Shown: positions 20,148 through 30,679, numbered from the stretch's first letter. The stretch: 64,000 nucleotides of DNA from Auanema rhodensis (GCA_964057225.1 OZ059899.1:4340001-4404000); one strand, 5' to 3'. Translations and numbers: made by a program. Notes: a model not told the origin generated them from the sequence alone.

Positions 20148-20437
20148 AAGCATAAGAGAAGAATTTCTTGTGGAGATAAAATTTAAAATTAAAAATTGAA
20201 ATAATAATGAAACAAAAGAAAAAGAAAGCATTATGTACGAATATAACCATTGTAATAAAACAATATCATTGTTTTTCTTTCTTTTCAATTTATGGTAGTA
20301 TCAAGTTTCTTTTATCAGTTACATAACACATAACCTTTTGTACAGGCTCTAAAATTCATTGTATCTGTAACAAGATAACCTAAACACACCATTGTACAAT
20401 AAACTAATAGATGTTAATCAGCGTTTAAAGTCCAGAT
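20148..20437 (+). other. Non-coding stretch after env
   Basis: AT-rich sequence with AATAAA-like runs near 20254 and 20398. No gene is seen. Confidence 0.5.
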
Positions 20438-20950
20438 GTGAACATGTATATAAGGATGCAGCTCATGTTTCTCCTATATTCCATGAAAATGGAAGATATT
20501 GTCTCGAATATAATTGAGAATGCTTCCTTTGAGGAAGAGCTCAAAAAATATTCCCATCTACCTAACACTGCTGCCAATCTGAGGCAACTAATTGTGCTTG
20601 AAAAGAGGCTCTACGAGCACCTAGCTAGCGCGGTGAACCATCTATCCGAACGACTGGACAATATTCAACATTCGTTAAATCTGAAACTAGACAATTTGAC
20701 CATTCAGACTGCTCCTAAAGCTTCATGTGTATTCTGCAATAAACCGACAGCTGATGGGCACCGTACTGCGGCCTGTCCGATTTATCCTTCCTCACCGGAA
20801 CGCACTCTCCGTCTTCATGAACTGGGGTTATGCATCAGATGTTTGAATCAAAAACATCCAGCGATTTGCGAGGTATCCTGCTATAGATGTAAGGCGGATA
20901 CGCATCATGGAGTGGTTTGTGGTGATATAAAACGTAAAAGACCTTTGTAG
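20438..20950 (+). CDS. Extra zinc-knuckle (nucleocapsid-like) protein after env
   Basis: 170 codons; an alternative start is Met18 (20489). A helical N-terminal half (about 18-90) is followed by three knuckles: C97-C100-H108-C113, C132-C135-H140-C144, C148-C151-H156/H157-C161. This is the same triple layout as in the element's own Gag but with different sequence, and here the first knuckle is complete. It lies between env and the 3' LTR, ends 30 bp before the LTR and has no frame breaks, unlike Gag and Pol. It could be an accessory nucleic-acid-binding protein, a captured gag fragment of another BEL element, or a separate gene. TATATAAGG overlaps the first codons. Function unknown. Confidence 0.6.
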   Translation: MNMYIRMQLMFLLYSMKMEDIVSNIIENASFEEELKKYSHLPNTAANLRQLIVLEKRLYEHLASAVNHLSERLDNIQHSLNLKLDNLTIQTAPKASCVFCNKPTADGHRTAACPIYPSSPERTLRLHELGLCIRCLNQKHPAICEVSCYRCKADTHHGVVCGDIKRKRPL

Positions 20951-20980
20951 GCCTTCTTCTCATTCCCGCATTGCCGGGAG

Positions 20981-21046
20981 TGTCGCGATAAGCGAGTGAG
21001 TTTGTATAATTTTTTATCTTCAACAATTGTTTTATTTGTTTCTCCT

Positions 21047-21080
<34 letters not shown>

Positions 21081-21139
21081 TTCTTCTTTCTTCTAACTTC
21101 CTAAGTAATTTTTATCCATACCACATGTTGTGCGCCACA
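20981..21139 (+). repeat. BEL element 3' LTR, internally deleted (159 bp)
   Basis: Starts TGTCGCG like the 5' LTR and matches it to 21132, then jumps to the last 7 bp (CGCCACA). About 190 bp, equal to 11701-11891 of the 5' LTR, are missing, including the AATAAA signal. Array spacer follows directly. Confidence 0.82.
21049..21077 (+). repeat. CT microsatellite in 3' LTR
   Basis: Uninterrupted CT dinucleotides, about 10 bp longer than the same tract in the 5' LTR. Confidence 0.9.
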
Positions 21140-21256
21140 ACTTTTAGTTGTGAATATTAATCTCCTAATCTAATTTTTCTTTCAATCATTTTGTAAATTT
21201 CCTGAAAAAAAATATAGAAAAGTAAAGAACTTGAAGAATTAAACCAAAACTACTGT

Positions 21257-21328
21257 TGGAGATATGGGGAATCGAACCCCAGACTTCTCGCATGCAAAGC
21301 GAGCGCTCTACCCCTGAGCTATATCCCC
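21257..21328 (-). tRNA. tRNA-Ala (TGC)
   Basis: Array 2 no. 1: consensus. Confidence 0.95.
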
Positions 21329-21504
21329 ACATTCGACAGAGTTAATGACTGTGAGTTTGTTCGAACTTGAAGAACCTCTTGATCAAAAATTTTAGTTGTG
21401 AATATTAATCTCCTAATCTAATTTTTCTTTCAATCATTTTGTAAATTTCCTGAAAAAAAATATAGAAAAGTAAAGAACTTGAAGAATTAAACCAAAACTA
21501 CTGT

Positions 21505-21576
21505 TGGAGATATGGGGAATCGAACCCCAGACTTCTTGCATGCAAAGCGAGCGCTCTACCCCTGAGCTATATCCCC
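21505..21576 (-). tRNA. tRNA-Ala (TGC), variant
   Basis: Array 2 no. 2: G40A, C-A mismatch in the anticodon stem. Confidence 0.8.
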
Positions 21577-21752
21577 ACATTTGACAGAATATATGACTGT
21601 GAGTTTGTTCAAACTTGAAGAACCTCTTGAACAAAAATTTTAGTTGTGAATATTAATCTCCTAATCTAATTTTTCTTTCAATCATTTTGTAAATTTCCTG
21701 AAAAAAAATATAGAAAAGTAAAGAACTTGAAGAATTAAACCAAAACTACTGT

Positions 21753-21824
21753 TGGAGATATGGGGAATCGAACCCCAGACTTCTCGCATGCAAAGCGAGC
21801 GCTCTACCCCTGAGCTATATCCCC
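21753..21824 (-). tRNA. tRNA-Ala (TGC)
   Basis: Array 2 no. 3: consensus. Confidence 0.95.
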
Positions 21825-22000
21825 ACATTTGACAGAATATATGACTGTGAGTTTGTTCAAACTTGAAGAACCTCTTGAACAAAAATTTTAGTTGTGAATA
21901 TTAATCTCCTAATCTAATTTTTGTTTCAATCATTTTGTAAATCTCTTGAAAAAAAATATAGAAAAGTTAAGAACTCGAAGAATAAAACCAAAACTACTGT

Positions 22001-22072
22001 TGGAGATATGGGGAATCGAACCCCAGACTTCTCGCATGCAAAGCGAGCGCTCTACCCCTGAGCTATATCCCC
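22001..22072 (-). tRNA. tRNA-Ala (TGC)
   Basis: Array 2 no. 4: consensus. Confidence 0.95.
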
Positions 22073-22248
22073 ACATTCGACAGAATATATGACCGTGAGT
22101 TTGTTCAAACTTGAAGAACCTCTTAATCAAAAATTTTAGTTGTGAATATTAATCTTCTAATCTAATTTTTGTTTCAATCATTTTGTAAATCTCTTGAAAA
22201 AAAATATAGAAAAGTAAAGAACTTGAAGAATAAAACCAAAACTACTGT

Positions 22249-22320
22249 TGGAGATATGGGGAATCGAACCCCAGACTTCTCGCATGCAAAGCGAGCGCTC
22301 GACCCCTGAGCTATATCCCC
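22249..22320 (-). tRNA. tRNA-Ala (TGC), variant
   Basis: Array 2 no. 5: A20C in the D loop. Confidence 0.85.
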
Positions 22321-22496
22321 ACATTTGACAGAATATATGACTGTGAGTTTTTTCAAACTTGAAAAACCTCTTGAACAAAAATTTTAGTTGTGAATATTAA
22401 TCTCCTAATCTAATTTTTGTTTCAATCATTTCGTAAATCTCTTGAAAAAAAATATAGAAAAGTAAAGAACTTGAAGAATAAAACCAAAACTACTGT

Positions 22497-22568
22497 TGGA
22501 GATATGGGGAATCGAACCCCAGACTTCTCGCATGCAAAGCGAGCGCTCGACCCCTGAGCTATATCCCC
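22497..22568 (-). tRNA. tRNA-Ala (TGC), variant
   Basis: Array 2 no. 6: A20C. Confidence 0.85.
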
Positions 22569-22744
22569 ACAATTGACAGAATATATGACTGTGAGTTTTT
22601 TCAAACTTGAAGAAGCTCTTGATCAAAAATTTTAGTTGTAAATATTAATCTCCTAATCTAATTTTTGTTTCCATCATTTTGTAAATCTCTTGAAAAAAAA
22701 TATAGAAAAGTTAAGAACTCGAAGAATAAAACCAAAACTACTGT

Positions 22745-22816
22745 TGGAGATATGGGGAATCGAACCCCAGACTTCTCGCATGCAAAGCGAGCGCTCTACC
22801 CCTGAGCTATATCCCC
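22745..22816 (-). tRNA. tRNA-Ala (TGC)
   Basis: Array 2 no. 7: consensus. Confidence 0.95.
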
Positions 22817-22992
22817 ACATTCGACAGAATATATGACCGTGAGTTTGTTCAAACTTGAAGAACCTCTTGATCAAAAATTTTAGTTGTGAATATTAATCTC
22901 CTAATCTAATTTTTGTTTCAATCATTTTGTAAATCTCTTGAAAAAAAATATAGAAAAGTTAAGAACTCGAAGAATAAAACCAAAACTACTGT

Positions 22993-23064
22993 TGGAGATA
23001 TGGGGAATCGAACCCCAGACTTCTCGCATGCAAAGCGAGCGCTCTACCCCTGAGCTATATCCCC
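22993..23064 (-). tRNA. tRNA-Ala (TGC)
   Basis: Array 2 no. 8: consensus. Confidence 0.95.
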
Positions 23065-23240
23065 ACATTCGACAAAATATATGACTGTGAGTTTGTTCAA
23101 ACTTGAAGAACCTCTTGATCAAAAATTTTAGTTGTGAATATTAATTTCCTAATCTAATTTTTCTTTCAATCATTTTGTAAATCTCCTGAAAAAAAATATA
23201 TGAAAGTAAAGAACTTGAAGAATAAAACCAAAACTACTGT

Positions 23241-23312
23241 TGGAGATATGGGGAATCGAACCCCAGATTTCTCGCATGCAAAGCGAGCGCTCTACCCCTG
23301 AGCTATATCCCC
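23241..23312 (-). tRNA. tRNA-Ala (TGC)
   Basis: Array 2 no. 9: G45A only. Confidence 0.92.
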
Positions 23313-23488
23313 ACATTCGACAGAATATATGACTGTGAGTTTGTTCAAACTTGAAGAACCTCTTGATCAAAAATTTTAGTTGTGAATATTAATCTCCTAA
23401 TCTAATTTTTGTTTTAATCATTTTGTAAATCTCCTGAAAAAAAAAATATAAAAGTAAAGAACTTGAAGAATAAAACCAAAACTACTGT

Positions 23489-23560
23489 TGGAGATATGGG
23501 GAATCGAACCCCAGACTTCTCGCATGCAAAGCAAGCGCTCTACCCCTGAGCTATATCCCC
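23489..23560 (-). tRNA. tRNA-Ala (TGC)
   Basis: Array 2 no. 10: C28T, wobble with G40. Confidence 0.9.
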
Positions 23561-23736
23561 ACATTCGACAGAATATATGACCGTGAGTTTGTTCAAACTT
23601 GAAGAACCTCTTAATCAAAAATTTTAGTTGTGAATATTAATCTTCTAATCTAATTTTTGTTTCAATCATTTTGTTAATCTCTTGAAAAAAAATATAGAAA
23701 AGTTAAGAACTCGAAGAATAAAACCAAAACTACTGT

Positions 23737-23808
23737 TGGAGATATGGGGAATCGAACCCCAGACTTCTCGCATGCAAAGCGAGCGCTCTACCCCTGAGAT
23801 ATATCCCC
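23737..23808 (-). tRNA. tRNA-Ala (TGC), variant
   Basis: Array 2 no. 11: G10T, D-stem mismatch with C24 and A-box change. Confidence 0.76.
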
Positions 23809-23984
23809 ACATTCGACAGAATATATGACTGTGAGTTTGTTCAAACTTGAAGAACCTCTTGATCAAAAATTTTGGTTGTGAATATTAATTTCATAATCTA
23901 ATTTTTCTTTCAATCATTTTGTAAATCTCCTGAAAAAAAATATAGAAAAGTAAAGAACTTGAAGAATAAAACCAAAACTACTGT

Positions 23985-24056
23985 TGGAGATATGGGGAAT
24001 CGAACCCCAGATTTCTCGCATGCAAAGCGAGAGCTCTACCCCTGAGCTATATCCCC
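23985..24056 (-). tRNA. tRNA-Ala (TGC), variant
   Basis: Array 2 no. 12: G45A and G25T (linker before the anticodon stem). Confidence 0.87.
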
Positions 24057-24231
24057 ACATTCGACAGAATATATGACTGTGAGTTTGTTCAAACTTGAAG
24101 AACCTCTTAATCAAAAATTTTAGTTGTGAATATTAATCTTCTAATCTAATTTTTGTTTCAATCATTTTGTAAATCTCCTGAAAAAAATATAGAAAAGTAA
24201 AGAACTTGAAGAATAAAACCAAAACTACTGT

Positions 24232-24303
24232 TGGAGATATGGGTAATCGAACCCCAGACTTCTCGCATGCAAAGCGAGCGCTCTACCCTTGAGCTATATC
24301 CCC
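24232..24303 (-). tRNA. tRNA-Ala (TGC), variant
   Basis: Array 2 no. 13: C60A and G15A; the only C60A copy in this block. Confidence 0.68.
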
Positions 24304-24479
24304 ACATTCGACAGAGTTAATGACTGTGAGTTTGTTCGAACTTGAAGAACCTCTTGATCAAAAATTTTAGTTGTGAATATTAATCTCCTAATCTAATTTT
24401 TCTTTCAATCATTTTGTAAATCTCCTGAAAAAAAATATAGAAAAGTAAAGAACTTGAAGAATAAAACCAAAACTACTGT

Positions 24480-24551
24480 TGGAGATATGGGGAATCGAAC
24501 CCCAGACTTCTCGCATGCAAAGCGAGCGCTCTACCCCTGAGCTATATCCCC
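24480..24551 (-). tRNA. tRNA-Ala (TGC)
   Basis: Array 2 no. 14: consensus. Confidence 0.95.
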
Positions 24552-24727
24552 ACATTTGACAGAATATATGACTGTGAGTTTGTTCAAACTTGAAGAACCT
24601 CTTGAACAAAAATTTTAGTTGTGAATATTAATCTCCTAATCTAATTTTTCTTTCAATCATTTTGTAAATTTCCTGAAAAAAAATATAGAAAAGTAAAGAA
24701 CTTGAAGAATTAAACCAAAACTACTGT

Positions 24728-24799
24728 TGGAGATATGGGGAATCGAACCCCAGACTTCTCGCATGCAAAGCGAGCGCTCTACCCCTGAGCTATATCCCC
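24728..24799 (-). tRNA. tRNA-Ala (TGC)
   Basis: Array 2 no. 15: consensus. Confidence 0.95.
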
Positions 24800-24975
24800 A
24801 CATTTGACAGAATATATGACTGTGAGTTTGTTCAAACTTGAAGAACCTCTTGAACAAAAATTTTAGTTGTGAATATTAATCTCCTAATCTAATTTTTGTT
24901 TCAATCATTTTGTAAATCTCTTGAAAAAAAATATAGAAAAGTAAAGAACTTGAAGAATAAAACCAAAACTACTGT

Positions 24976-25047
24976 TGGAGATATGGGGAATCGAACCCCA
25001 GACTTCTCGCATGCAAAGCGAGCGCTCTACCCCTGAGCTATATCCCC
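24976..25047 (-). tRNA. tRNA-Ala (TGC)
   Basis: Array 2 no. 16: consensus. Confidence 0.95.
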
Positions 25048-25223
25048 ACATTTGACAGAATATATGACTGTGAGTTTTTTCAAACTTGAAGAAGCTCTTG
25101 ATCAAAAATTTTAGTTGTGAATATTAATCTCCTAATCTAATTTTTGTTTCAATCATTTTGTAAATCTCTTGAAAAAAAATATAGAAAAGTTAAGAACTCG
25201 AAGAATAAAACCAAAACTACTGT

Positions 25224-25295
25224 TGGAGATATGGGGAATCGAACCCTAGACTTCTCGCATGCAAAGCGAGCGCTCTACCCCTGAGCTATATCCCC
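25224..25295 (-). tRNA. tRNA-Ala (TGC), variant
   Basis: Array 2 no. 17: G49A, T-stem mismatch with C63; private to this copy. Confidence 0.8.
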
Positions 25296-25471
25296 ACATT
25301 CGACAGAATATATGACCGTGAGTTTGTTCAAACTTGAAGAACCTCTTAATCAAAAATTTTAGTTGTGAATATTAATCTTCTAATCTAATTTTTGTTTCAA
25401 TCATTTTGTAAATCTCTTGAAAAAAAATATAGAAAAGTAAAGAACTTGAAGAATAAAAGCAAAACTACTGT

Positions 25472-25543
25472 TGGAGATATGGGGAATCGAACCCCAGATT
25501 TCTCGCATGCAAAGCGAGAGCTCTACCCCTGAGCTATATCCCC
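25472..25543 (-). tRNA. tRNA-Ala (TGC), variant
   Basis: Array 2 no. 18: G45A and G25T. The second T4 terminator is changed to TTTGC-type but the first is kept. Confidence 0.86.
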
Positions 25544-25719
25544 ACATTCGACAGAATATATGACTGTGAGTTTGTTCGAACTTGAAGAACCTCTTGATCA
25601 AAAATTTTAGTTGTGAATATTAATCTCCTAATCTAATTTTTCTTTCAATCATTTTGTAAATTTCCTGAAAAAAAATATAGAAAAGTAAAGAACTTGAAGA
25701 ATTAAACCAAAACTACTGT

Positions 25720-25791
25720 TGGAGATATGGGGAATCGAACCCCAGACTTCTCGCATGCAAAGCGAGCGCTCTACCCCTGAGCTATATCCCC
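25720..25791 (-). tRNA. tRNA-Ala (TGC)
   Basis: Array 2 no. 19: consensus. Confidence 0.95.
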
Positions 25792-25967
25792 ACATTCGAC
25801 AGAATATATGACCGTGAGTTTGTTCAAACTTGAAGAACCTCTTAATCAAAAATTTTAGTTGTGAATATTAATCTCCTAATCTAATTTTTGTTTTAATCAT
25901 TTTGTAAATCTCCTGAAAAAAAATATATAAAAGTAAAGAACTTGAAGAATAAAACCAAAACTACTGT

Positions 25968-26039
25968 TGGAGATATGGGGAATCGAACCCCAGATTTCTC
26001 GCATGCAAAGCGAGAGCTCTACCCCTGAGCTATATCCCC
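25968..26039 (-). tRNA. tRNA-Ala (TGC), variant
   Basis: Array 2 no. 20: G45A and G25T. Confidence 0.87.
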
Positions 26040-26215
26040 ACATTCGACAGAGTTAATGACTGTGAGTTTGTTCGAACTTGAAGAACCTCTTGATCAAAAA
26101 TTTTAGTTGTGAATATTAATCTCCTAATCTAATTTTTCTTTCAATCATTTTGTAAATCTCCTGAAAAAAAATATAGAAAAGTTAAGAACTCGAAGAATAA
26201 AACCAAAACTACTGT

Positions 26216-26287
26216 TGGAGATATGGGGAATCGAACCCCAGATTTCTCGCATGCAAAGCGAGCGCTCTACCCTTGAGCTATATCCCC
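26216..26287 (-). tRNA. tRNA-Ala (TGC), variant
   Basis: Array 2 no. 21: G45A and G15A (D loop, A box). Confidence 0.84.
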
Positions 26288-26463
26288 ACATTCGACAGAG
26301 TTAATGACTGTGAGTTTGTTCGAACTTGAAGAACCTCTTGATCAAAAATTTTAGTTGTGAATATTAATCTCCTAATCTAATTTTTCTTTCAATCATTTTG
26401 TAAATCTCCTGAAAAAAAATATAGAAAAGTAAAGAACTTGAAGAATAAAACCAAAACTACTGT

Positions 26464-26535
26464 TGGAGATATGGGGAATCGAACCCCAGACTTCTCGCAT
26501 GCAAAGCGAGCGCTCTACCCCTGAGCTATATCCCC
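26464..26535 (-). tRNA. tRNA-Ala (TGC)
   Basis: Array 2 no. 22: consensus. Confidence 0.95.
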
Positions 26536-26711
26536 ACATTTGACAGAATATATGACTGTGAGTTTGTTCAAACTTGAAGAACCTCTTGAACAAAAATTTT
26601 AGTTGTGAATATTAATCTCCTAATCTAATTTTTCTTTCAATCATTTTGTAAATTTCCTGAAAAAAAATATAGAAAAGTAAAGAACTTGAAGAATTAAACC
26701 AAAACTACTGT

Positions 26712-26783
26712 TGGAGATATGGGGAATCGAACCCCAGACTTCTCGCATGCAAAGCGAGCGCTCTACCCCTGAGCTATATCCCC
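26712..26783 (-). tRNA. tRNA-Ala (TGC)
   Basis: Array 2 no. 23: consensus. Confidence 0.95.
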
Positions 26784-26959
26784 ACATTTGACAGAATATA
26801 TGACTGTGAGTTTGTTCAAACTTGAAGAACCTCTTGAACAAAAATTTTAGTTGTGAATATTAATCTCCTAATCTAATTTTTGTTTCAATCATTTTGTAAA
26901 TCTCTTGAAAAAAAATATAGAAAAGTAAAGAACTTGAAGAATAAAACCAAAACTACTGT

Positions 26960-27031
26960 TGGAGATATGGGGAATCGAACCCCAGACTTCTCGCATGCAA
27001 AGCGAGCGCTCTACCCCTGAGCTATATCCCC
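26960..27031 (-). tRNA. tRNA-Ala (TGC)
   Basis: Array 2 no. 24: consensus. Confidence 0.95.
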
Positions 27032-27207
27032 ACATTTGACAGAATATATGACTGTGAGTTTTTTCAAACTTGAAGAAGCTCTTGATCAAAAATTTTAGTT
27101 GTGAATATTAATCTCCTAATCTAATTTTTGTTTCAATCATTTTGTAAATCTCTTGAAAAAAAATATAGAAAAGTTAAGAACTCGAAGAATAAAACCAAAA
27201 CTACTGT

Positions 27208-27279
27208 TGGAGATATGGGGAATCGAACCCCAGACTTCTCGCATGCAAAGCGAGCGCTCTACCCCTGAGCTATATCCCC
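27208..27279 (-). tRNA. tRNA-Ala (TGC)
   Basis: Array 2 no. 25: consensus. Confidence 0.95.
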
Positions 27280-27455
27280 ACATTCGACAGAATATATGAC
27301 CGTGAGTTTGTTCAAACTTGAAGAACCTCTTAATCAAAAATTTTAGTTGTGAATATTAATCTTCTAATCTAATTTTTGTTTCAATCATTTTGTAAATCTC
27401 TTGAAAAAAAATATAGAAAAGTAAAGAACTTGAAGAATAAAAGCAAAACTACTGT

Positions 27456-27527
27456 TGGAGATATGGGGAATCGAACCCCAGATTTCTCGCATGCAAAGCG
27501 AGAGCTCTACCCCTGAGCTATATCCCC
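27456..27527 (-). tRNA. tRNA-Ala (TGC), variant
   Basis: Array 2 no. 26: G45A and G25T. Confidence 0.87.
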
Positions 27528-27703
27528 ACATTCGACAGAATATATGACTGTGAGTTTGTTCGAACTTGAAGAACCTCTTGATCAAAAATTTTAGTTGTGA
27601 ATATTAATCTCCTAATCTAATTTTTCTTTCAATCATTTTGTAAATTTCCTGAAAAAAAATATAGAAAAGTAAAGAACTTGAAGAATTAAACCAAAACTAC
27701 TGT

Positions 27704-27775
27704 TGGAGATATGGGGAATCGAACCCCAGACTTCTCGCATGCAAAGCGAGCGCTCTACCCCTGAGCTATATCCCC
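27704..27775 (-). tRNA. tRNA-Ala (TGC)
   Basis: Array 2 no. 27: consensus. Confidence 0.95.
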
Positions 27776-27951
27776 ACATTCGACAGAATATATGACCGTG
27801 AGTTTGTTCAAACTTGAAGAACCTCTTAATCAAAAATTTTAGTTGTGAATATTAATCTCCTAATCTAATTTTTGTTTTAATCATTTTGTAAATCTCCTGA
27901 AAAAAAATATATAAAAGTAAAGAACTTGAAGAATAAAACCAAAACTACTGT

Positions 27952-28023
27952 TGGAGATATGGGGAATCGAACCCCAGATTTCTCGCATGCAAAGCGAGAG
28001 CTCTACCCCTGAGCTATATCCCC
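27952..28023 (-). tRNA. tRNA-Ala (TGC), variant
   Basis: Array 2 no. 28: G45A and G25T. Confidence 0.87.
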
Positions 28024-28199
28024 ACATTCGACAGAGTTAATGACTGTGAGTTTGTTCGAACTTGAAGAACCTCTTGATCAAAAATTTTAGTTGTGAATAT
28101 TAATCTCCTAATCTAATTTTTCTTTCAATCATTTTGTAAATTTCCTGAAAAAAAATATAGAAAAGTAAAGAACTTGAAGAATAAAACCAAAACTACTGT

Positions 28200-28271
28200 T
28201 GGAGATATGGGGAATCGAACCCCAGACTTCTCGCATGCAAAGCGAGCGCTCTACCCCTGAGCTATATCCCC
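28200..28271 (-). tRNA. tRNA-Ala (TGC)
   Basis: Array 2 no. 29: consensus. Confidence 0.95.
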
Positions 28272-28447
28272 ACATTCGACAGAATATATGACTGTGAGTT
28301 TGTTCAAACTTGAAGAACCTCTTGATCAAAAATTTTAGTTGTGAATATTAATCTCCTAATCTAATTTTTGTTTTAATCATTTTGTAAATCTCCTGAAAAA
28401 AAATATATAGAAGTAAAGAACTTGAAGAATAAAACCAAAACTACTGT

Positions 28448-28519
28448 TGGAGATATGGGGAATCGAACCCCAGACTTCTCGCATGCAAAGCAAGCGCTCT
28501 ACCCCTGAGCTATATCCCC
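28448..28519 (-). tRNA. tRNA-Ala (TGC)
   Basis: Array 2 no. 30: C28T, wobble with G40. Confidence 0.9.
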
Positions 28520-28695
28520 ACATTCGACAGAATATATGACTGTGAGTTTGTTCAAACTTGAAGAACCTCTTGATCAAAAATTTTAGTTGTGAATATTAAT
28601 CTCCTAATCTAATTTTTGTTTCAATCATTTTGTTAATCTCCTGAAAAAAAATATAGAAAAGTTAAGAACTCGAAGAATAAAACCAAAACTACTGT

Positions 28696-28767
28696 TGGAG
28701 ATATGGGGAATCGAACCCCAGATTTCTCGCATGCAAAGCGAGCGCTCTACCCCTGAGCTATATCCCC
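28696..28767 (-). tRNA. tRNA-Ala (TGC)
   Basis: Array 2 no. 31: G45A only. Confidence 0.92.
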
Positions 28768-28943
28768 ACATTCGACAGAATATATGACTGTGAGTTTGTT
28801 CAAACTTGAAGAACCTCTTGATCAAAAATTTTAGTTGTGAATATTAATCTCCTAATCTAATTTTTGTTTTAATCATTTTGTAAATCTCCTGAAAAAAAAT
28901 ATATAGAAGTAAAGAACTTGAAGAATAAAACCAAAACTACTGT

Positions 28944-29015
28944 TGGAGATATGGGGAATCGAACCCCAGACTTCTCGCATGCAAAGCGAGCGCTCTACCC
29001 CTGAGCTATATCCCC
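28944..29015 (-). tRNA. tRNA-Ala (TGC)
   Basis: Array 2 no. 32: consensus. Confidence 0.95.
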
Positions 29016-29191
29016 ACATTCGACAGAATATATGACTGTGAGTTTGTTCAAACTTGAAGAACCTCTTGATCAAAAATTTTAGTTGTGAATATTAATCTCC
29101 TAATCTAATTTTTATTTTAATCATTTTGTAAATCTTCTGAAAAAAAATATATAAAAGTAAAGAACTTGAAGAATCAAACCAAAACTACTGT

Positions 29192-29263
29192 TGGAGATAT
29201 GGGGAATCGAACCCCAGACTTCTCGCATGCAAAGCGAGCGCTCTACCCCTGAGCTATATCCCC
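29192..29263 (-). tRNA. tRNA-Ala (TGC)
   Basis: Array 2 no. 33: consensus. Confidence 0.95.
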
Positions 29264-29439
29264 ACATTCGACAGAATATATGACCGTGAGTTTGTTCAAA
29301 CTTGAAGAACCTCTTAATCAAAAATTTTAGTTGTGAATATTAATCTTCTAATCTAATTTTTGTTTCAATCATTTTGTAAATCTCCTGAAAAAAAATATAG
29401 AAAAGTAAAGAACTTGAAGAATAAAACCAAAACTACTGT

Positions 29440-29511
29440 TGGAGATATGGGGAATCGAACCCCAGATTTCTCGCATGCAAAGCGAGAGCTCTACCCCTGA
29501 GCTATATCCCC
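29440..29511 (-). tRNA. tRNA-Ala (TGC), variant
   Basis: Array 2 no. 34: G45A and G25T. Confidence 0.87.
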
Positions 29512-29687
29512 ACATTCGACAGAATATATGACTGTGAGTTTGTTCAAACTTGAAGAACCTCTTGATCAAAAATTTTAGTTGTGAATATTAATCTCCTAAT
29601 CTAATTTTTGTTTCAATCATTTTGTTAATCTCCTGAAAAAAAATATAGAAAAGTTAAGAACTCGAAGAATAAAACCAAAACTACTGT

Positions 29688-29759
29688 TGGAGATATGGGG
29701 AATCGAACCCCAGACTTCTCGCATGCAAAGCGAGCGCTCTACCCCTGAGCTATATCCCC
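29688..29759 (-). tRNA. tRNA-Ala (TGC)
   Basis: Array 2 no. 35: consensus. Confidence 0.95.
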
Positions 29760-29935
29760 ACATTCGACAGAATATATGACCGTGAGTTTGTTCAAACTTG
29801 AAGAACCTCTTAATCAAAAATTTTAGTTGTGAATATTAATCTTCTAATCTAATTTTTGTTTCAATCATTTTGTAAATCTCCTGAAAAAAAATATAGAAAA
29901 GTAAAGAACTTGAAGAATAAAACCAAAACTACTGT

Positions 29936-30007
29936 TGGAGATATGGGGAATCGAACCCCAGATTTCTCGCATGCAAAGCGAGAGCTCTACCCCTGAGCTA
30001 TATCCCC
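29936..30007 (-). tRNA. tRNA-Ala (TGC), variant
   Basis: Array 2 no. 36: G45A and G25T. Confidence 0.87.
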
Positions 30008-30183
30008 ACATTCGACAGAATATATGACTGTGAGTTTGTTCAAACTTGAAGAACCTCTTGATCAAAAATTTTAGTTGTGAATATTAATCTCCTAATCTAA
30101 TTTTTGTTTTAATCATTTTGTAAATCTCCTGAAAAAAAATATAGAAAAGTAAAGAACTTGAAGAATAAAACCAAAACTACTGT

Positions 30184-30255
30184 TGGAGATATGGGGAATC
30201 GAACCCCAGATTTCTCGCATGCAAAGCGAGAGCTCTACCCCTGAGCTATATCCCC
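30184..30255 (-). tRNA. tRNA-Ala (TGC), variant
   Basis: Array 2 no. 37: G45A and G25T. Confidence 0.87.
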
Positions 30256-30431
30256 ACATTCGACAGAATATATGACTGTGAGTTTGTTCAAACTTGAAGA
30301 ACCTCTTGATCAAAAATTTTAGTTGTGAATATTAATCTCCTAATCTAATTTTTGTTTTAATCATTTTGTAAATCTCCTGAAAAAAAATATATAGAAGTAA
30401 AGAACTTGAAGAATAAAACCAAAACTACTGT

Positions 30432-30503
30432 TGGAGATATGGGGAATCGAACCCCAGACTTCTCGCATGCAAAGCAAGCGCTCTACCCCTGAGCTATATC
30501 CCC
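30432..30503 (-). tRNA. tRNA-Ala (TGC)
   Basis: Array 2 no. 38: C28T, wobble with G40. Confidence 0.9.
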
Positions 30504-30679
30504 ACATTCGACAGAATATATGACTGTGAGTTTGTTCAAACTTGAAGAACCTCTTGATCAAAAATTTTAGTTGTGAATATTAATCTCCTAATCTAATTTT
30601 TGTTTCAATCATTTTGTTAATCTCCTGAAAAAAAATATAGAAAAGTTAAGAACTCGAAGAATAAAACCAAAACTACTGT

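Larger units (their letters stand above)
11559..21139 (+). mobile_element. BEL/Pao-type LTR retroelement with env, defective
   Basis: Order on the plus strand: 5' LTR, leader, gag, protease, reverse transcriptase, RNase H, integrase, env, an extra zinc-knuckle ORF, shortened 3' LTR. The family is inferred from the triple zinc knuckle in Gag, the RT layout and the BEL-type integrase C-terminus. Gag has a frame break near 12755. Pol has a 26-bp tandem duplication with stops at 15069 and 15075, a TGA at 15609, a TAG at 17019 and a YVDN motif at the RT active site. The 3' LTR has lost about 190 bp. No target duplication is visible, and 55 bp of foreign DNA lies on the left. The element cannot be autonomous as written. 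The LTRs differ at two bases plus CT-repeat length over about 142 aligned bp. Confidence 0.9.
24361..26160 (-). repeat. Higher-order repeat of 8 units, copy 1 (offset 1,984 bp)
   Basis: tRNA copies at 24480, 24728, 24976, 25224, 25472, 25720 and 25968 recur 1,984 bp later in the same order with the same variants, except a private G49A at 25224. Edges are approximate. Confidence 0.75.
26345..28144 (-). repeat. Higher-order repeat of 8 units, copy 2
   Basis: Matches 24361-26160 at an offset of 1,984 bp. tRNAs at 26464-27952 carry the same variant series. Edges are approximate. Confidence 0.75.
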
